Assembly: GCA_900545055.1 (NCBI GenBank)
Contig: UQXP01000005.1
Coordinates: 7,904-71,903 of the forward strand
From: an uncultured Collinsella sp.
GTDB lineage: Bacteria; Actinomycetota; Coriobacteriia; Coriobacteriales; Coriobacteriaceae
Direction: 5' to 3'
Length of the DNA stretch: 64,000 nucleotides
Below the pieces are notes generated by a model that did no database searches, was not told the origin of the DNA, and was given only the letters and a program-made list of their open reading frames with translations. Below, one piece after another: positions 21,187 through 29,423 of the stretch (the first letter of the stretch is position 1; every line of letters starts with the position of its first letter). Made by a program: the position numbers and the translations under genes.

Positions 21187-23040
21187 ATGCCGCTTTTCTC
21201 GCAACATACCGCCCGGTTCTCGCCGGACGTTCCTTTGGAGGGCACCAGCTCTCGCGAGCTGCTCAAGCGGTACCAGCCGCTCGAGACACTTGCGACCGGC
21301 GGTTTTGGCTCCATCGAGATCTGCCGCGACACGCACCTGCGCCGCCGCGTCGCCATTAAGCGCATCCCCCTTATTAACGGTGTCGGCATGCCCGCCAGCG
21401 ACATCATGGATGTCCTGCGCGAGGCGCACACTGCCGCCATGCTTCAACATCCCAACATCGTGCAGGTCATCGACTTTACGCACGACACAGCCTATGCCTA
21501 CCTAGTTATGGAATATGTCGATGGCATGTCGCTGGCCGAGTTTTTGCACCGCGTGGACGGTCACTCACTTACCTTTGACGAGGCCGCGGCCATTGCCGAT
21601 GCCCTAGGCCAGGCGCTCACCTTCGCCCATAGCAATGGCGTACTCCACCTGGACATTAAGCCCGCCAACGTGCTCATCGACCACTCGGGCAATGTAAAGC
21701 TCACCGACTTTGGCATGGCGCGACTGTCGTCCGCCGGTGGCTTTGGCGGCTCGCGCGGCGGCACCATCGGCTACATGCCGCCCGAGCAGCTCGATATCGA
21801 GACCGGCACGGTCGATGAGCGCGCCGATGTCTTTGCCCTCGCCTGTGTGATCTACGAGGGCCTGTGCGGCAGCGCTCCCTTTATGGCGGCCACGCCCGCC
21901 GACTCGCTCGGCCGCATCATCGGCGGCGCCACCTATCCCAGCGAGCTGATACCACACTTTCCCCCGGGAGCCGAGGCCGCGCTCATGAGCGCGCTCTCCC
22001 CCATGCCGCAGGACCGCCCCAACAGCATCGAGGCATTTTGCGACCAGCTCCTTGCCGGTCTGGGCAGCGTGCGCGAAGGCCGTCGCAGCCTGGAGCAAAT
22101 GGTTGGCGAACTTTCGGATGACGAGCAGGAGCTCGACGATATCGAGCCGTCGCACTACGAGGACGACGCCATCGAGGTCGACCCCGCACTCGGCTGGGCG
22201 GGCACGCGCTGGAGCCATGCGCGCGACTACACCATGCGCACTATCTCGGCGCTAACGTGCGGCACCTTTAGCTTTTTGCTGATGCAAACGGCCGGGGTCG
22301 CGGCGCTTCCCGGCCTGGTCATTGCGGCCATCGCGATCGGAGCGGCGGCTGGCCTGGCCCCCCAGATTGGCTCGGCCATCTCGGCTGTGGGCTTTTTGGT
22401 GCTCATGGCCAACGCCACCATGCAGGCACAGGGCATCCTGTCGATGCTGCCCGTCGCGGTGATCTTTGCCGCCGCCATGTCCGGTTGGTGGATCGCCTGG
22501 GGTCGCACCGAGACTGCCGCGAGCGCCACGCTCACCTGTGCACTCGCGCTTGGCTGTCTGACCGGCAATACCTTCCTGGCAGCTGGGGTCGCCGCCGGCG
22601 TCGCGTCATTTTGGCTCGGCCCGGCAAGCGCCGCCGCGGCAACGGGCATGGGCGCGCTTTTTGCCCGTCTGGCCACGGTCGCGCTTTCAGCCGGAGGCGT
22701 GCTGGGGCTCGGTAACGTTGCCGCAGCGCTGGGAGACCCGCTCCTTTGGGCTGCCTTTGTGCTGGTCGCGGCAACTGCCGCAGCGTCATCCGCGCTGCTC
22801 AATGCCCATGCCAAGCGTGCCGATCAGGGCTCAAACCTTGCCGCAATCGCCGCCATCGCTGTCACCGGCATCGGCTGCGCAGCGGCGTCCTGTCTTGCAC
22901 ACCATATGGAAATTGCCAGCCTTGCAGCCGCGGTCATCGCCAAGGCGGCGGTTGCGGGAATCCTATCCTCTATAATCGTTGGGATATGCCTATATTTGCT
23001 CGGATACCAAAGAACCTATACGGAGAGTGATCTTTCGTGA
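21187..23040 (+). CDS. PknA-like Ser/Thr kinase, multi-pass membrane protein
   Basis: This 617-residue protein is the first gene of a phosphosignalling and cell-wall operon. The kinase domain covers about residues 25-290: glycine loop LATGGFGSIE, RRVAIKRIP, catalytic loop HLDIKPANVLID (H154-L155-D156) and LTDFGMARL. The HLD in place of the usual HRD makes it a non-RD kinase. That suggests it is not switched by activation-loop phosphorylation in the usual way. The C-terminal half has about eight to ten hydrophobic helices. The ATG at 21187 is preferred over the TTG two codons earlier because GAGGG sits about 7 bases before it. The stop overlaps the GTG of fhaA by three bases. Confidence 0.85.
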   Translation: MPLFSQHTARFSPDVPLEGTSSRELLKRYQPLETLATGGFGSIEICRDTHLRRRVAIKRIPLINGVGMPASDIMDVLREAHTAAMLQHPNIVQVIDFTHDTAYAYLVMEYVDGMSLAEFLHRVDGHSLTFDEAAAIADALGQALTFAHSNGVLHLDIKPANVLIDHSGNVKLTDFGMARLSSAGGFGGSRGGTIGYMPPEQLDIETGTVDERADVFALACVIYEGLCGSAPFMAATPADSLGRIIGGATYPSELIPHFPPGAEAALMSALSPMPQDRPNSIEAFCDQLLAGLGSVREGRRSLEQMVGELSDDEQELDDIEPSHYEDDAIEVDPALGWAGTRWSHARDYTMRTISALTCGTFSFLLMQTAGVAALPGLVIAAIAIGAAAGLAPQIGSAISAVGFLVLMANATMQAQGILSMLPVAVIFAAAMSGWWIAWGRTETAASATLTCALALGCLTGNTFLAAGVAAGVASFWLGPASAAAATGMGALFARLATVALSAGGVLGLGNVAAALGDPLLWAAFVLVAATAAASSALLNAHAKRADQGSNLAAIAAIAVTGIGCAAASCLAHHMEIASLAAAVIAKAAVAGILSSIIVGICLYLLGYQRTYTESDLS

Positions 23041-24050
23041 ACTTCCTGAACATCTTCGAGGACCACGTGGCCGGCATCTTCGGTGCCACCCGTGCCCCGT
23101 TCTCCTTTAAGAAGCTTGCCAAGCAGGCCGCTCGCGACATGGAGGATCAGACTCTGGTGATCAACGGCGTCAACACGGCGCCGGCACTCTATACCATCCT
23201 TATCGCCGCCGACGACGATCCCATGCTCGCCCCGTTCTACCCCGAGCTTTCGCGCGAGGTCCGCGAGTTTGTGAAGGCGCAGGCCGAAAAGCGCCGCTAT
23301 GTCTTTGTCGGCGAGCCCCTCGTGCGCTTTATGATCGATCCGCAGCTGCGCGCCGGCAAGTTCTCGGTCTTTGCCGAGAACGTCGATGCGCCCACGCTCG
23401 GCCGCCTGTACGAGGAAGAGCGCGCCTACCAAAACGGCCTGGGACAGAATAACTCGGCCGCAAGCCGCGCCGCCAGCGCCCCGCGCGCCGGCCAGCAGCA
23501 GTTTGCTGCCCCGCAGCAGCAGCGCCCCGCCGCCATGCCCCAGCAGCAGCCGACGCCTCGCGCCGCCGCTCCCGACCCGCTTGCCGTGGCAGACCCCTTC
23601 GCGCCTAGCGTCCCCGACCCCGCCGCCGCACCCATCCCGGTGCCGCAGACCGTCTCGCGCGACGCGCTTGCCGGCATGGGCGGAGCCGCCGCGACCGGTG
23701 CCGCCGTGGGCCTAGGCGCCGCAGCCGGCATCGCCTCCAACATGGCGAGCACTCGCGCCCCGCAGCGCCCGCTCGCCCAGCTCGTCGACGTCGTGAGCGG
23801 CGAGAGCCATAGCATCACCTCCGCACAGGTGACCATCGGTCGCGAGCGCTCAGTTTCCGACATTGCCCTGCGCGACCCCAACGTGTCGCGTCGTCACGCC
23901 CAGCTCACCTTCACCGGTTCGGACTGGTCGATCGAGGACCTCAATTCCACCAACGGCACGCTCGTCAACAACCGCCGCATTACGCGCTGCCCGCTGCGCA
24001 ACGGCGATCTGCTGACGTTTGGCCTGAGCACCTTTGAATTTAGGGGATAG
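23037..24050 (+). CDS. fhaA: FhaA-like protein: DUF3662 plus FHA domain
   Basis: This 337-residue protein opens with the DUF3662/FhaA N-terminal domain (MNFLNIFEDHVAGIFG; ALYTILIAADD; residues 1-130). A Gln/Ala/Pro-rich linker follows (about 140-230), then a C-terminal FHA domain: HSITSAQVTIGRER, NVSRRHAQLTF, EDLNSTNGTLVNN. In Mycobacterium FhaA binds phosphorylated wall-synthesis proteins at the cell pole and septum. The start is a GTG that overlaps the kinase stop (GTGA), with GGAGAG upstream. The order kinase, fhaA, fhaB, phosphatase, rodA/pbp, pknB parallels the mycobacterial cluster. Confidence 0.88.
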   Translation: MNFLNIFEDHVAGIFGATRAPFSFKKLAKQAARDMEDQTLVINGVNTAPALYTILIAADDDPMLAPFYPELSREVREFVKAQAEKRRYVFVGEPLVRFMIDPQLRAGKFSVFAENVDAPTLGRLYEEERAYQNGLGQNNSAASRAASAPRAGQQQFAAPQQQRPAAMPQQQPTPRAAAPDPLAVADPFAPSVPDPAAAPIPVPQTVSRDALAGMGGAAATGAAVGLGAAAGIASNMASTRAPQRPLAQLVDVVSGESHSITSAQVTIGRERSVSDIALRDPNVSRRHAQLTFTGSDWSIEDLNSTNGTLVNNRRITRCPLRNGDLLTFGLSTFEFRG

Positions 24051-24056
24051 TCGCTT

Positions 24057-24473
24057 ATGAACATCGATATCGTCCTTTTTGCAGGCCGCATCGTCCTGGT
24101 CGCCCTGCTCTATATCTTCCTGTTCGCCGTCATGAAGACCGGCGTGGGACTTGTGCGCGGGCAGCGCCGCGACTCGGCTATCTGGACGATTGATGTGGAC
24201 AAGGGTCCGCGCGGTATCCGCGGCATCCACGTAGACATGCTCGGCCCCGTCATCGTCGGTCGCTCGCCATCTTCGGACATCTGCATCAACGAACCGTTCG
24301 TCTCGGCCTCGCATGCGCGCTTTTCGCTGCAGGGCCCGGCGCTCATCATCGAGGACCTCAACTCGCTTAACGGCACGCTCGTCAACGGCCGCCAGCTCGT
24401 GGAGCCCGCGACGCTGCGTGAGGGCGACGAAGTCCAGATTGGCGACGTGGTCATGAAGGTGAACCGTCGATGA
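24057..24473 (+). CDS. fhaB: FhaB-like protein: membrane anchor plus FHA domain
   Basis: This 138-residue protein has one N-terminal transmembrane helix (IVLFAGRIVLVALLYIFLF) and a cytoplasmic FHA domain: IVGRSPSSDICI, SASHARFSL, EDLNSLNGTLVNG. It corresponds to FhaB/FipA, which couples phosphothreonine recognition to the division machinery. GGGG lies about 10 bases upstream. Its stop overlaps the phosphatase ATG (ATGA), so the two are translationally coupled. The partner kinase is probably one of the two in this operon. Confidence 0.88.
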   Translation: MNIDIVLFAGRIVLVALLYIFLFAVMKTGVGLVRGQRRDSAIWTIDVDKGPRGIRGIHVDMLGPVIVGRSPSSDICINEPFVSASHARFSLQGPALIIEDLNSLNGTLVNGRQLVEPATLREGDEVQIGDVVMKVNRR

Positions 24474-26404
24474 TCGACGAGGAGAGCAAGTCCGCAACTA
24501 TGACCGAGGCACCGGCTGCCGCCACAGCTGTGCCGGCCCACGCCGCTCCGGCGGGCTCCAAACCCGTGGAGCCCGAGGACACCGTGTTCTCCCTGCCTCT
24601 TTCGCATGTAACGCATGATATTTCGGATCTAGCCGATAACGAGGACGAAGAGGATGCCGCAGCGGCGCCCATCGGCGCACATGTTGCGGAACAGCCCACA
24701 GCGCCCGAAGCAACCCCGGCGCCGGCTCACTTTGCAGAGCCCGTCGCCGCGGCAATCAACGAGAGCGCTGCGGTGTTTGCGGCACCCGAGCCCGCCGCGC
24801 CGGCGTTTCCCATAGCCCCGGCATCCGAGGTTGCGCCCGCGTCTACGTCGGCGCCCGAGGCAGGGCCATCCCCCGAGGACGGCCCTGCACCCAGGACCCC
24901 GCAGCCTGCGCCCGCAAGCGAGTCCGATACCGTGGCCGAGCCCGCCACCCATTCGCAAAACACGCCCGCGCCGTCGCACTTTGCGACGCCCGAGCCTATA
25001 GACGTCAGCCCGCAAGACGACGAGTCGACCGCCCGCGTTTCCGAGGAGCCCGACTCCCCGGACACCGGCGATTCCGAATCAAACGCCGTGACCGACACCG
25101 TCTCTCCCGGTGACACCGCCGAAATCGACGTTGCCGCCGTTGAGGCCAAGCTCAAAGACCCCGGCTCGACCATGAGCTTTGAGCCCCTGACCGAGGAGCG
25201 CATCGAGACCGACTCGACCTATGATGCCGGCACCACCACGCAACTCATGTGGGGCGCCCGCTCCGACGTTGGCTGCGTGCGCCCGCACAATGAGGATTCC
25301 TACCTGGTGCAGTCGCCGCTCTTTTGCGTATGCGACGGCATGGGTGGTCACGCTGCCGGCGAGGTAGCCTCTTCCATCGCCGTCGAGACTATTGCCAAGA
25401 CGGCCCCACAGTCCGCCGACGCAGCACGCCTGGCCGCAGCCGTCGAGGCAGCCAACGCCGCCGTAATCGAGGCGGCCCTGAACGGCCTGGGCAAGCCCGG
25501 CATGGGCTGCACAGCCACCTGCGCCTACATCGAAAACGACACGCTCGCCATCGCCCACGTGGGCGACTCTCGCGCCTATCTGCTCCACGAGGGCACGCTC
25601 ATCCGCGTGACCCGCGACCACTCCTATGTGGAGGAGCTCGTTGACGCCGGCGAGATTACGGCCGATGAGGCACGCGTCCACCCCAACCGCTCGGTCATCA
25701 CCCGCGCGCTGGGCTCGGACCCCGCCATGTACGCAGACCACTTTACCCTGCATATCGAGGAAGGCGACCGCCTGATCCTGTGCTCCGACGGCCTCTCGAG
25801 CATGATTCCCGATAGCGATATCGAGAACATCGCCACGCAGTCCTCAACCGCGCAAATCTGCGTCGACAACCTAGTGGACGCGGCGCTTGCCGCCGGCGGC
25901 CACGACAACGTGACCGTAGTAGTCGTTGACCTGGTTGACGATGGCGTTATGCGCGAGGCGCAACGCGTGCGTCGCCGCAACGTTACTATCGCCGCCATCC
26001 TGGCCCTCGTCTTTGTGCTGGCAGCTGGCATCTGGGCCTACACGGGTGTCACCGGCTCGTACTACCTGGGTACCTACCAGGGCAATGTCGCCGTCTGGCG
26101 CGGCCTGCCCGGCAAGCCACTCGGACTCAAGCTCCACTGGCTCGAAAGCGAAACCAGTATCAAGCTGTCCGACCTGCCCGAAGACACGCAAAACCGCCTC
26201 AAGGCGGGCATTCCGCAAACAAGTGTCGACGATGCGCAGGACACGATATCCAAGTACCGCCACCAGATCGACGAGGAGCAGACCCGCCAGGTGATCGACG
26301 CGCAAACGATTCGCGACAACACCAATCAGGGATCGACCTCCGAATCAGATTCCGAGAAAACCGCCGAACAGTCCGCCGAGGCCGAAGCCTCCGATAAGAA
26401 TTAG
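24470..26404 (+). CDS. PP2C-type Ser/Thr phosphatase with long N-terminal extension
   Basis: This 644-residue protein is the counterpart of PstP/Stp, dephosphorylating targets of the cluster's kinases. The metal-dependent phosphatase domain covers about residues 260-505: GARSDVGCVRPHNEDSY, CDGMGGHAAGEVAS, AHVGDSRAYLL, LCSDGLSSM, GGHDNVTVVVVD. A transmembrane helix follows (VTIAAILALVFVLAAGIWAY, about 505-525), with about 115 residues outside. Unusually, some 255 residues of Ala/Pro/Glu-rich, probably disordered sequence precede the catalytic domain; PstP proteins normally start with it. The ATG at 24470 is supported by the ATGA overlap with fhaB, and no good ribosome binding site lies nearer the domain. 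Confidence 0.88.
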   Translation: MIDEESKSATMTEAPAAATAVPAHAAPAGSKPVEPEDTVFSLPLSHVTHDISDLADNEDEEDAAAAPIGAHVAEQPTAPEATPAPAHFAEPVAAAINESAAVFAAPEPAAPAFPIAPASEVAPASTSAPEAGPSPEDGPAPRTPQPAPASESDTVAEPATHSQNTPAPSHFATPEPIDVSPQDDESTARVSEEPDSPDTGDSESNAVTDTVSPGDTAEIDVAAVEAKLKDPGSTMSFEPLTEERIETDSTYDAGTTTQLMWGARSDVGCVRPHNEDSYLVQSPLFCVCDGMGGHAAGEVASSIAVETIAKTAPQSADAARLAAAVEAANAAVIEAALNGLGKPGMGCTATCAYIENDTLAIAHVGDSRAYLLHEGTLIRVTRDHSYVEELVDAGEITADEARVHPNRSVITRALGSDPAMYADHFTLHIEEGDRLILCSDGLSSMIPDSDIENIATQSSTAQICVDNLVDAALAAGGHDNVTVVVVDLVDDGVMREAQRVRRRNVTIAAILALVFVLAAGIWAYTGVTGSYYLGTYQGNVAVWRGLPGKPLGLKLHWLESETSIKLSDLPEDTQNRLKAGIPQTSVDDAQDTISKYRHQIDEEQTRQVIDAQTIRDNTNQGSTSESDSEKTAEQSAEAEASDKN

Positions 26405-26420
26405 AAAGGGAGTGCCGCTT

Positions 26421-29291
26421 ATGAGTCGCCGCAACACCGAGCTGCTCTTGCTCATCGCCTCGGCGTTCCCCGTCATCCTGCTGTATGCGATGTACGTCCT
26501 CACCGCGGGCGCTGCCATCTCCTTTGAGACGCTCGCCGTACCGATCGGCCTCTTTGCCGCCTTTGCCGCGGCCCACATTGCCGTGCGCATCTTGGCGCCC
26601 GGTGCCGACCCCGCCATCCTGCCCATCGTATTTATACTTTCGGGCATCGGCATCACGTTCGTGACGCGTCTCGCCCCCGCTCTCGCCATCTCACAGCTCA
26701 TCATCCTGTTTGTCTCGGTGGCGCTCATGGTGGGAACGCTTGCACTAGTCAAAAACCTCGACGTGGTCATGCGCTACAAGTACACCTTTGGCATCATCGG
26801 CATCATTCTGCTGATGCTGCCTATCTTTATCGGCACCACGATCTCGGGCTCCAAGCTGTGGATTCGCATCGCGGGCTTTACCATCCAGCCCGGCGAGTTC
26901 GCCAAGGTCTTTATCGTCCTGTTCCTGGCCGGCTACTTGGCCGAGAACCGCGAGTTGCTCTCCATCTCCAACCGCAAGATCCTGGGCTTTAAGATCCCTC
27001 GTCTGCGACTGCTGCTGCCGCTGTTTGCCGTGTGGGGTGTGTGCCTGCTCGTCGTCGTCTTCGAACGCGACCTGGGTTCGGCCGTGCTGTTCTACACCAT
27101 CTTCTTGCTGATGCTCTACGTTGCCACGGGACGATTCTCGTATGTCGTTATCGGTCTTGCGCTCTTGGCCGTTGGAGCCGTGGGCGCCTACAAGTTCCTG
27201 TCGCACGTTCAGGTGCGTTTCCAGGTTTGGGTCGATCCGTTTAAGGACGCCCAGGGCCAGGGCTACCAGATCGTCCAGTCGCTCTTCTCGCTTGCCGATG
27301 GCGGTCTGGTCGGTGTTGGCATCGGCAACGGCATGGCCAACAACATCCCTGTCGTCGAGTCCGACTTTATCTTCTCGGCTATCGGCGAGGAGATGGGCCT
27401 TTTGGGCGGCGGCGCCGTGCTCATCCTGTTTATGCTCTTTGCCGTGCGTGGCCTCACCACGGCTGCCCGCGCTAAATCCGACCTCGCTGCCTTTAGCGCC
27501 ACGGGCCTTACGGCCGCCATCAGCTTCCAGGCCTTCTTGATCGTTGGCGGCGTAACCCGCCTGATCCCGCTGACCGGCGTCACCCTGCCCTTTATGAGCC
27601 AGGGCGGCTCCTCTCTGCTGGCGAGCTTTATCATCGTCGCGCTCCTGCTGCGCGCCGGTGACGAGGCGACCGGACGCGAGGCCGAGCTTACCGGCACCGG
27701 CACCATGGCCGCCATCTCTGACGATCAGGTCGCATCTGCCGCCGCCCCGACGGGCACGCGCTTTGCCACCTCGTCTTCCTACGGCAGCGGCAGCCATTCC
27801 GTCGGCTCGCGCATGCGCCGTCGCCTGCTCGACACACCTGAATCCGGTGTGCTCGGCCGCGTGGCGCTCGCCAACCGTCTAACCCGCGCGGTGCTCGCCT
27901 TTACGGCGCTGTTCGCCATCCTTATCGGCAACCTCACCTATGTCCAGGTCATCAAGGCCAAGGACTATCAGGACATGCCGACCAACAACCACACCATCGC
28001 CCGCTCCAAGTACATCCAGCGCGGTTCCATCATCACGTCCGACGGCGTGACGCTGGCCGAGTCGCTGCAACAGGAGGACGGCACCTACGTACGCTCCTAC
28101 CCCAACGGTAACCTGGCAGCACACGTGGTTGGCTACGTGAGCCAGCAGTATGGCACCACCGCCATCGAGAGCGTCATGAACGACACGCTCACCGGCTCTA
28201 AGGACTACTCCAGCTGGAACAACGCCATCGCGTCGCTCGCGGGCCAGACCCAGCCGGGCAACACCGCCAAGCTCACCATCGACTCGCGCATCCAGACGGC
28301 TGCCGAGCAGGCGCTCAAGGGCTTTAAGGGCGCTGTAGTGGTCATCGACCCGCGTACCGGCGCGGTTCTCGCATGTGCCAGCTCGCCCACTTACGACAAC
28401 ACCAACATCGATGCCCTGCTGCAGACGGGCGGCGGCGAGGACGGCTCCATGTACAATCGCGCCATGGACGCGCTGTACACGCCGGGCTCAACGTTTAAGG
28501 TCGTTACGCTTTCCGCGGCACTCGAGACCGGTACCGCCAGCCTTACCAGCACCTACCAGGCGCCCGGCTCCATGGACATCGGCAACGCACCGGTCACCAA
28601 CTATGCCAACGAGAGCTACGGCACCATCAGCCTGCAGCAGGCCTTTGCCGTGTCCTCCAACGTCGTCTTTGGCCAGGTGGCAAACGAAGTTGGCGCAAAC
28701 ACGCTCGTGCAGTTTGCCAACGCCTTTGGCTACGGCCAAAAGCTCGGCCAGGACCTGACCTCCGCGGCCTCCATCATGGCCGACCCGTCGCTCATGACCG
28801 AGTGGGAGACCGCCTGGGCCGGCGCCGGCCAGCCTGTCGGCATGGACCACACGCCCGGCCCGCAGACCACCGTCATGCAAAACGCCGTGATTGCCGCCGC
28901 CATCGCTAACAGCGGTGTGGTCATGGACCCGTACTTTGTAGCCCAGGTACTCGCCCCGGACGGAACCGTGGTCAAGACCACGCAGTCCCGCTCGCTGGGT
29001 CAGGCCGTCAGCTCCGCCACGGCCGACCAGGTCAAGCAGGCCATGCTTGCCGTCGTCCAGTCCGGCACCGGCACCGATGCCCAAATCCCCGGCGTCAAGG
29101 TCGCCGGCAAGACCGGCTCGGCCGAGACCGGCGGCACCAACGTCAACTCGATGTTCGTCGGCTTTGCACCTTACGATTCACCCACGGTCGCCATCTCGGT
29201 GGCCTTGGAGGATTTCGACAAGCATGACGTCAAGGCCGCCAAAATCGCCGGTATCGTCCTGACCGCAGCGCTTGCCGCACAGGGAGCGTGA
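26421..29291 (+). CDS. RodA (SEDS) glycosyltransferase fused to class B penicillin-binding protein
   Basis: This 956-residue protein has two enzyme parts normally encoded by neighbouring genes. Residues 1 to about 430 form the ten-helix SEDS/RodA domain that polymerises lipid II: GSKLWIRIAGFTIQPGEFAK, VFERDLGSAVLFY, WVDPFKDAQGQGYQI and FMSQGGSSLLAS. A short linker and one more helix (about 495-515) lead into a class B PBP. Its transpeptidase has STFK (S690), SSN (745-747) and KTG (897-899), and crosslinks peptidoglycan outside the membrane. The reading frame between the parts is continuous. AAAGGGAG precedes the start at 26421. The position matches rodA-pbpA in Mycobacterium, so the fusion replaces the pair. 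Confidence 0.93.
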   Translation: MSRRNTELLLLIASAFPVILLYAMYVLTAGAAISFETLAVPIGLFAAFAAAHIAVRILAPGADPAILPIVFILSGIGITFVTRLAPALAISQLIILFVSVALMVGTLALVKNLDVVMRYKYTFGIIGIILLMLPIFIGTTISGSKLWIRIAGFTIQPGEFAKVFIVLFLAGYLAENRELLSISNRKILGFKIPRLRLLLPLFAVWGVCLLVVVFERDLGSAVLFYTIFLLMLYVATGRFSYVVIGLALLAVGAVGAYKFLSHVQVRFQVWVDPFKDAQGQGYQIVQSLFSLADGGLVGVGIGNGMANNIPVVESDFIFSAIGEEMGLLGGGAVLILFMLFAVRGLTTAARAKSDLAAFSATGLTAAISFQAFLIVGGVTRLIPLTGVTLPFMSQGGSSLLASFIIVALLLRAGDEATGREAELTGTGTMAAISDDQVASAAAPTGTRFATSSSYGSGSHSVGSRMRRRLLDTPESGVLGRVALANRLTRAVLAFTALFAILIGNLTYVQVIKAKDYQDMPTNNHTIARSKYIQRGSIITSDGVTLAESLQQEDGTYVRSYPNGNLAAHVVGYVSQQYGTTAIESVMNDTLTGSKDYSSWNNAIASLAGQTQPGNTAKLTIDSRIQTAAEQALKGFKGAVVVIDPRTGAVLACASSPTYDNTNIDALLQTGGGEDGSMYNRAMDALYTPGSTFKVVTLSAALETGTASLTSTYQAPGSMDIGNAPVTNYANESYGTISLQQAFAVSSNVVFGQVANEVGANTLVQFANAFGYGQKLGQDLTSAASIMADPSLMTEWETAWAGAGQPVGMDHTPGPQTTVMQNAVIAAAIANSGVVMDPYFVAQVLAPDGTVVKTTQSRSLGQAVSSATADQVKQAMLAVVQSGTGTDAQIPGVKVAGKTGSAETGGTNVNSMFVGFAPYDSPTVAISVALEDFDKHDVKAAKIAGIVLTAALAAQGA

Positions 29292-29423
29292 TGCCCATGA
29301 TCGAATCGGACACCCGAGACGCGCCGCGACCGAAGAGTTAGCGGCAACACGCCACACGGCCCCAGCGGCCACATCGTAGGTACTACACACATCGTTGAGC
29401 GAATAGTTATGTTAGGAGCAGGA

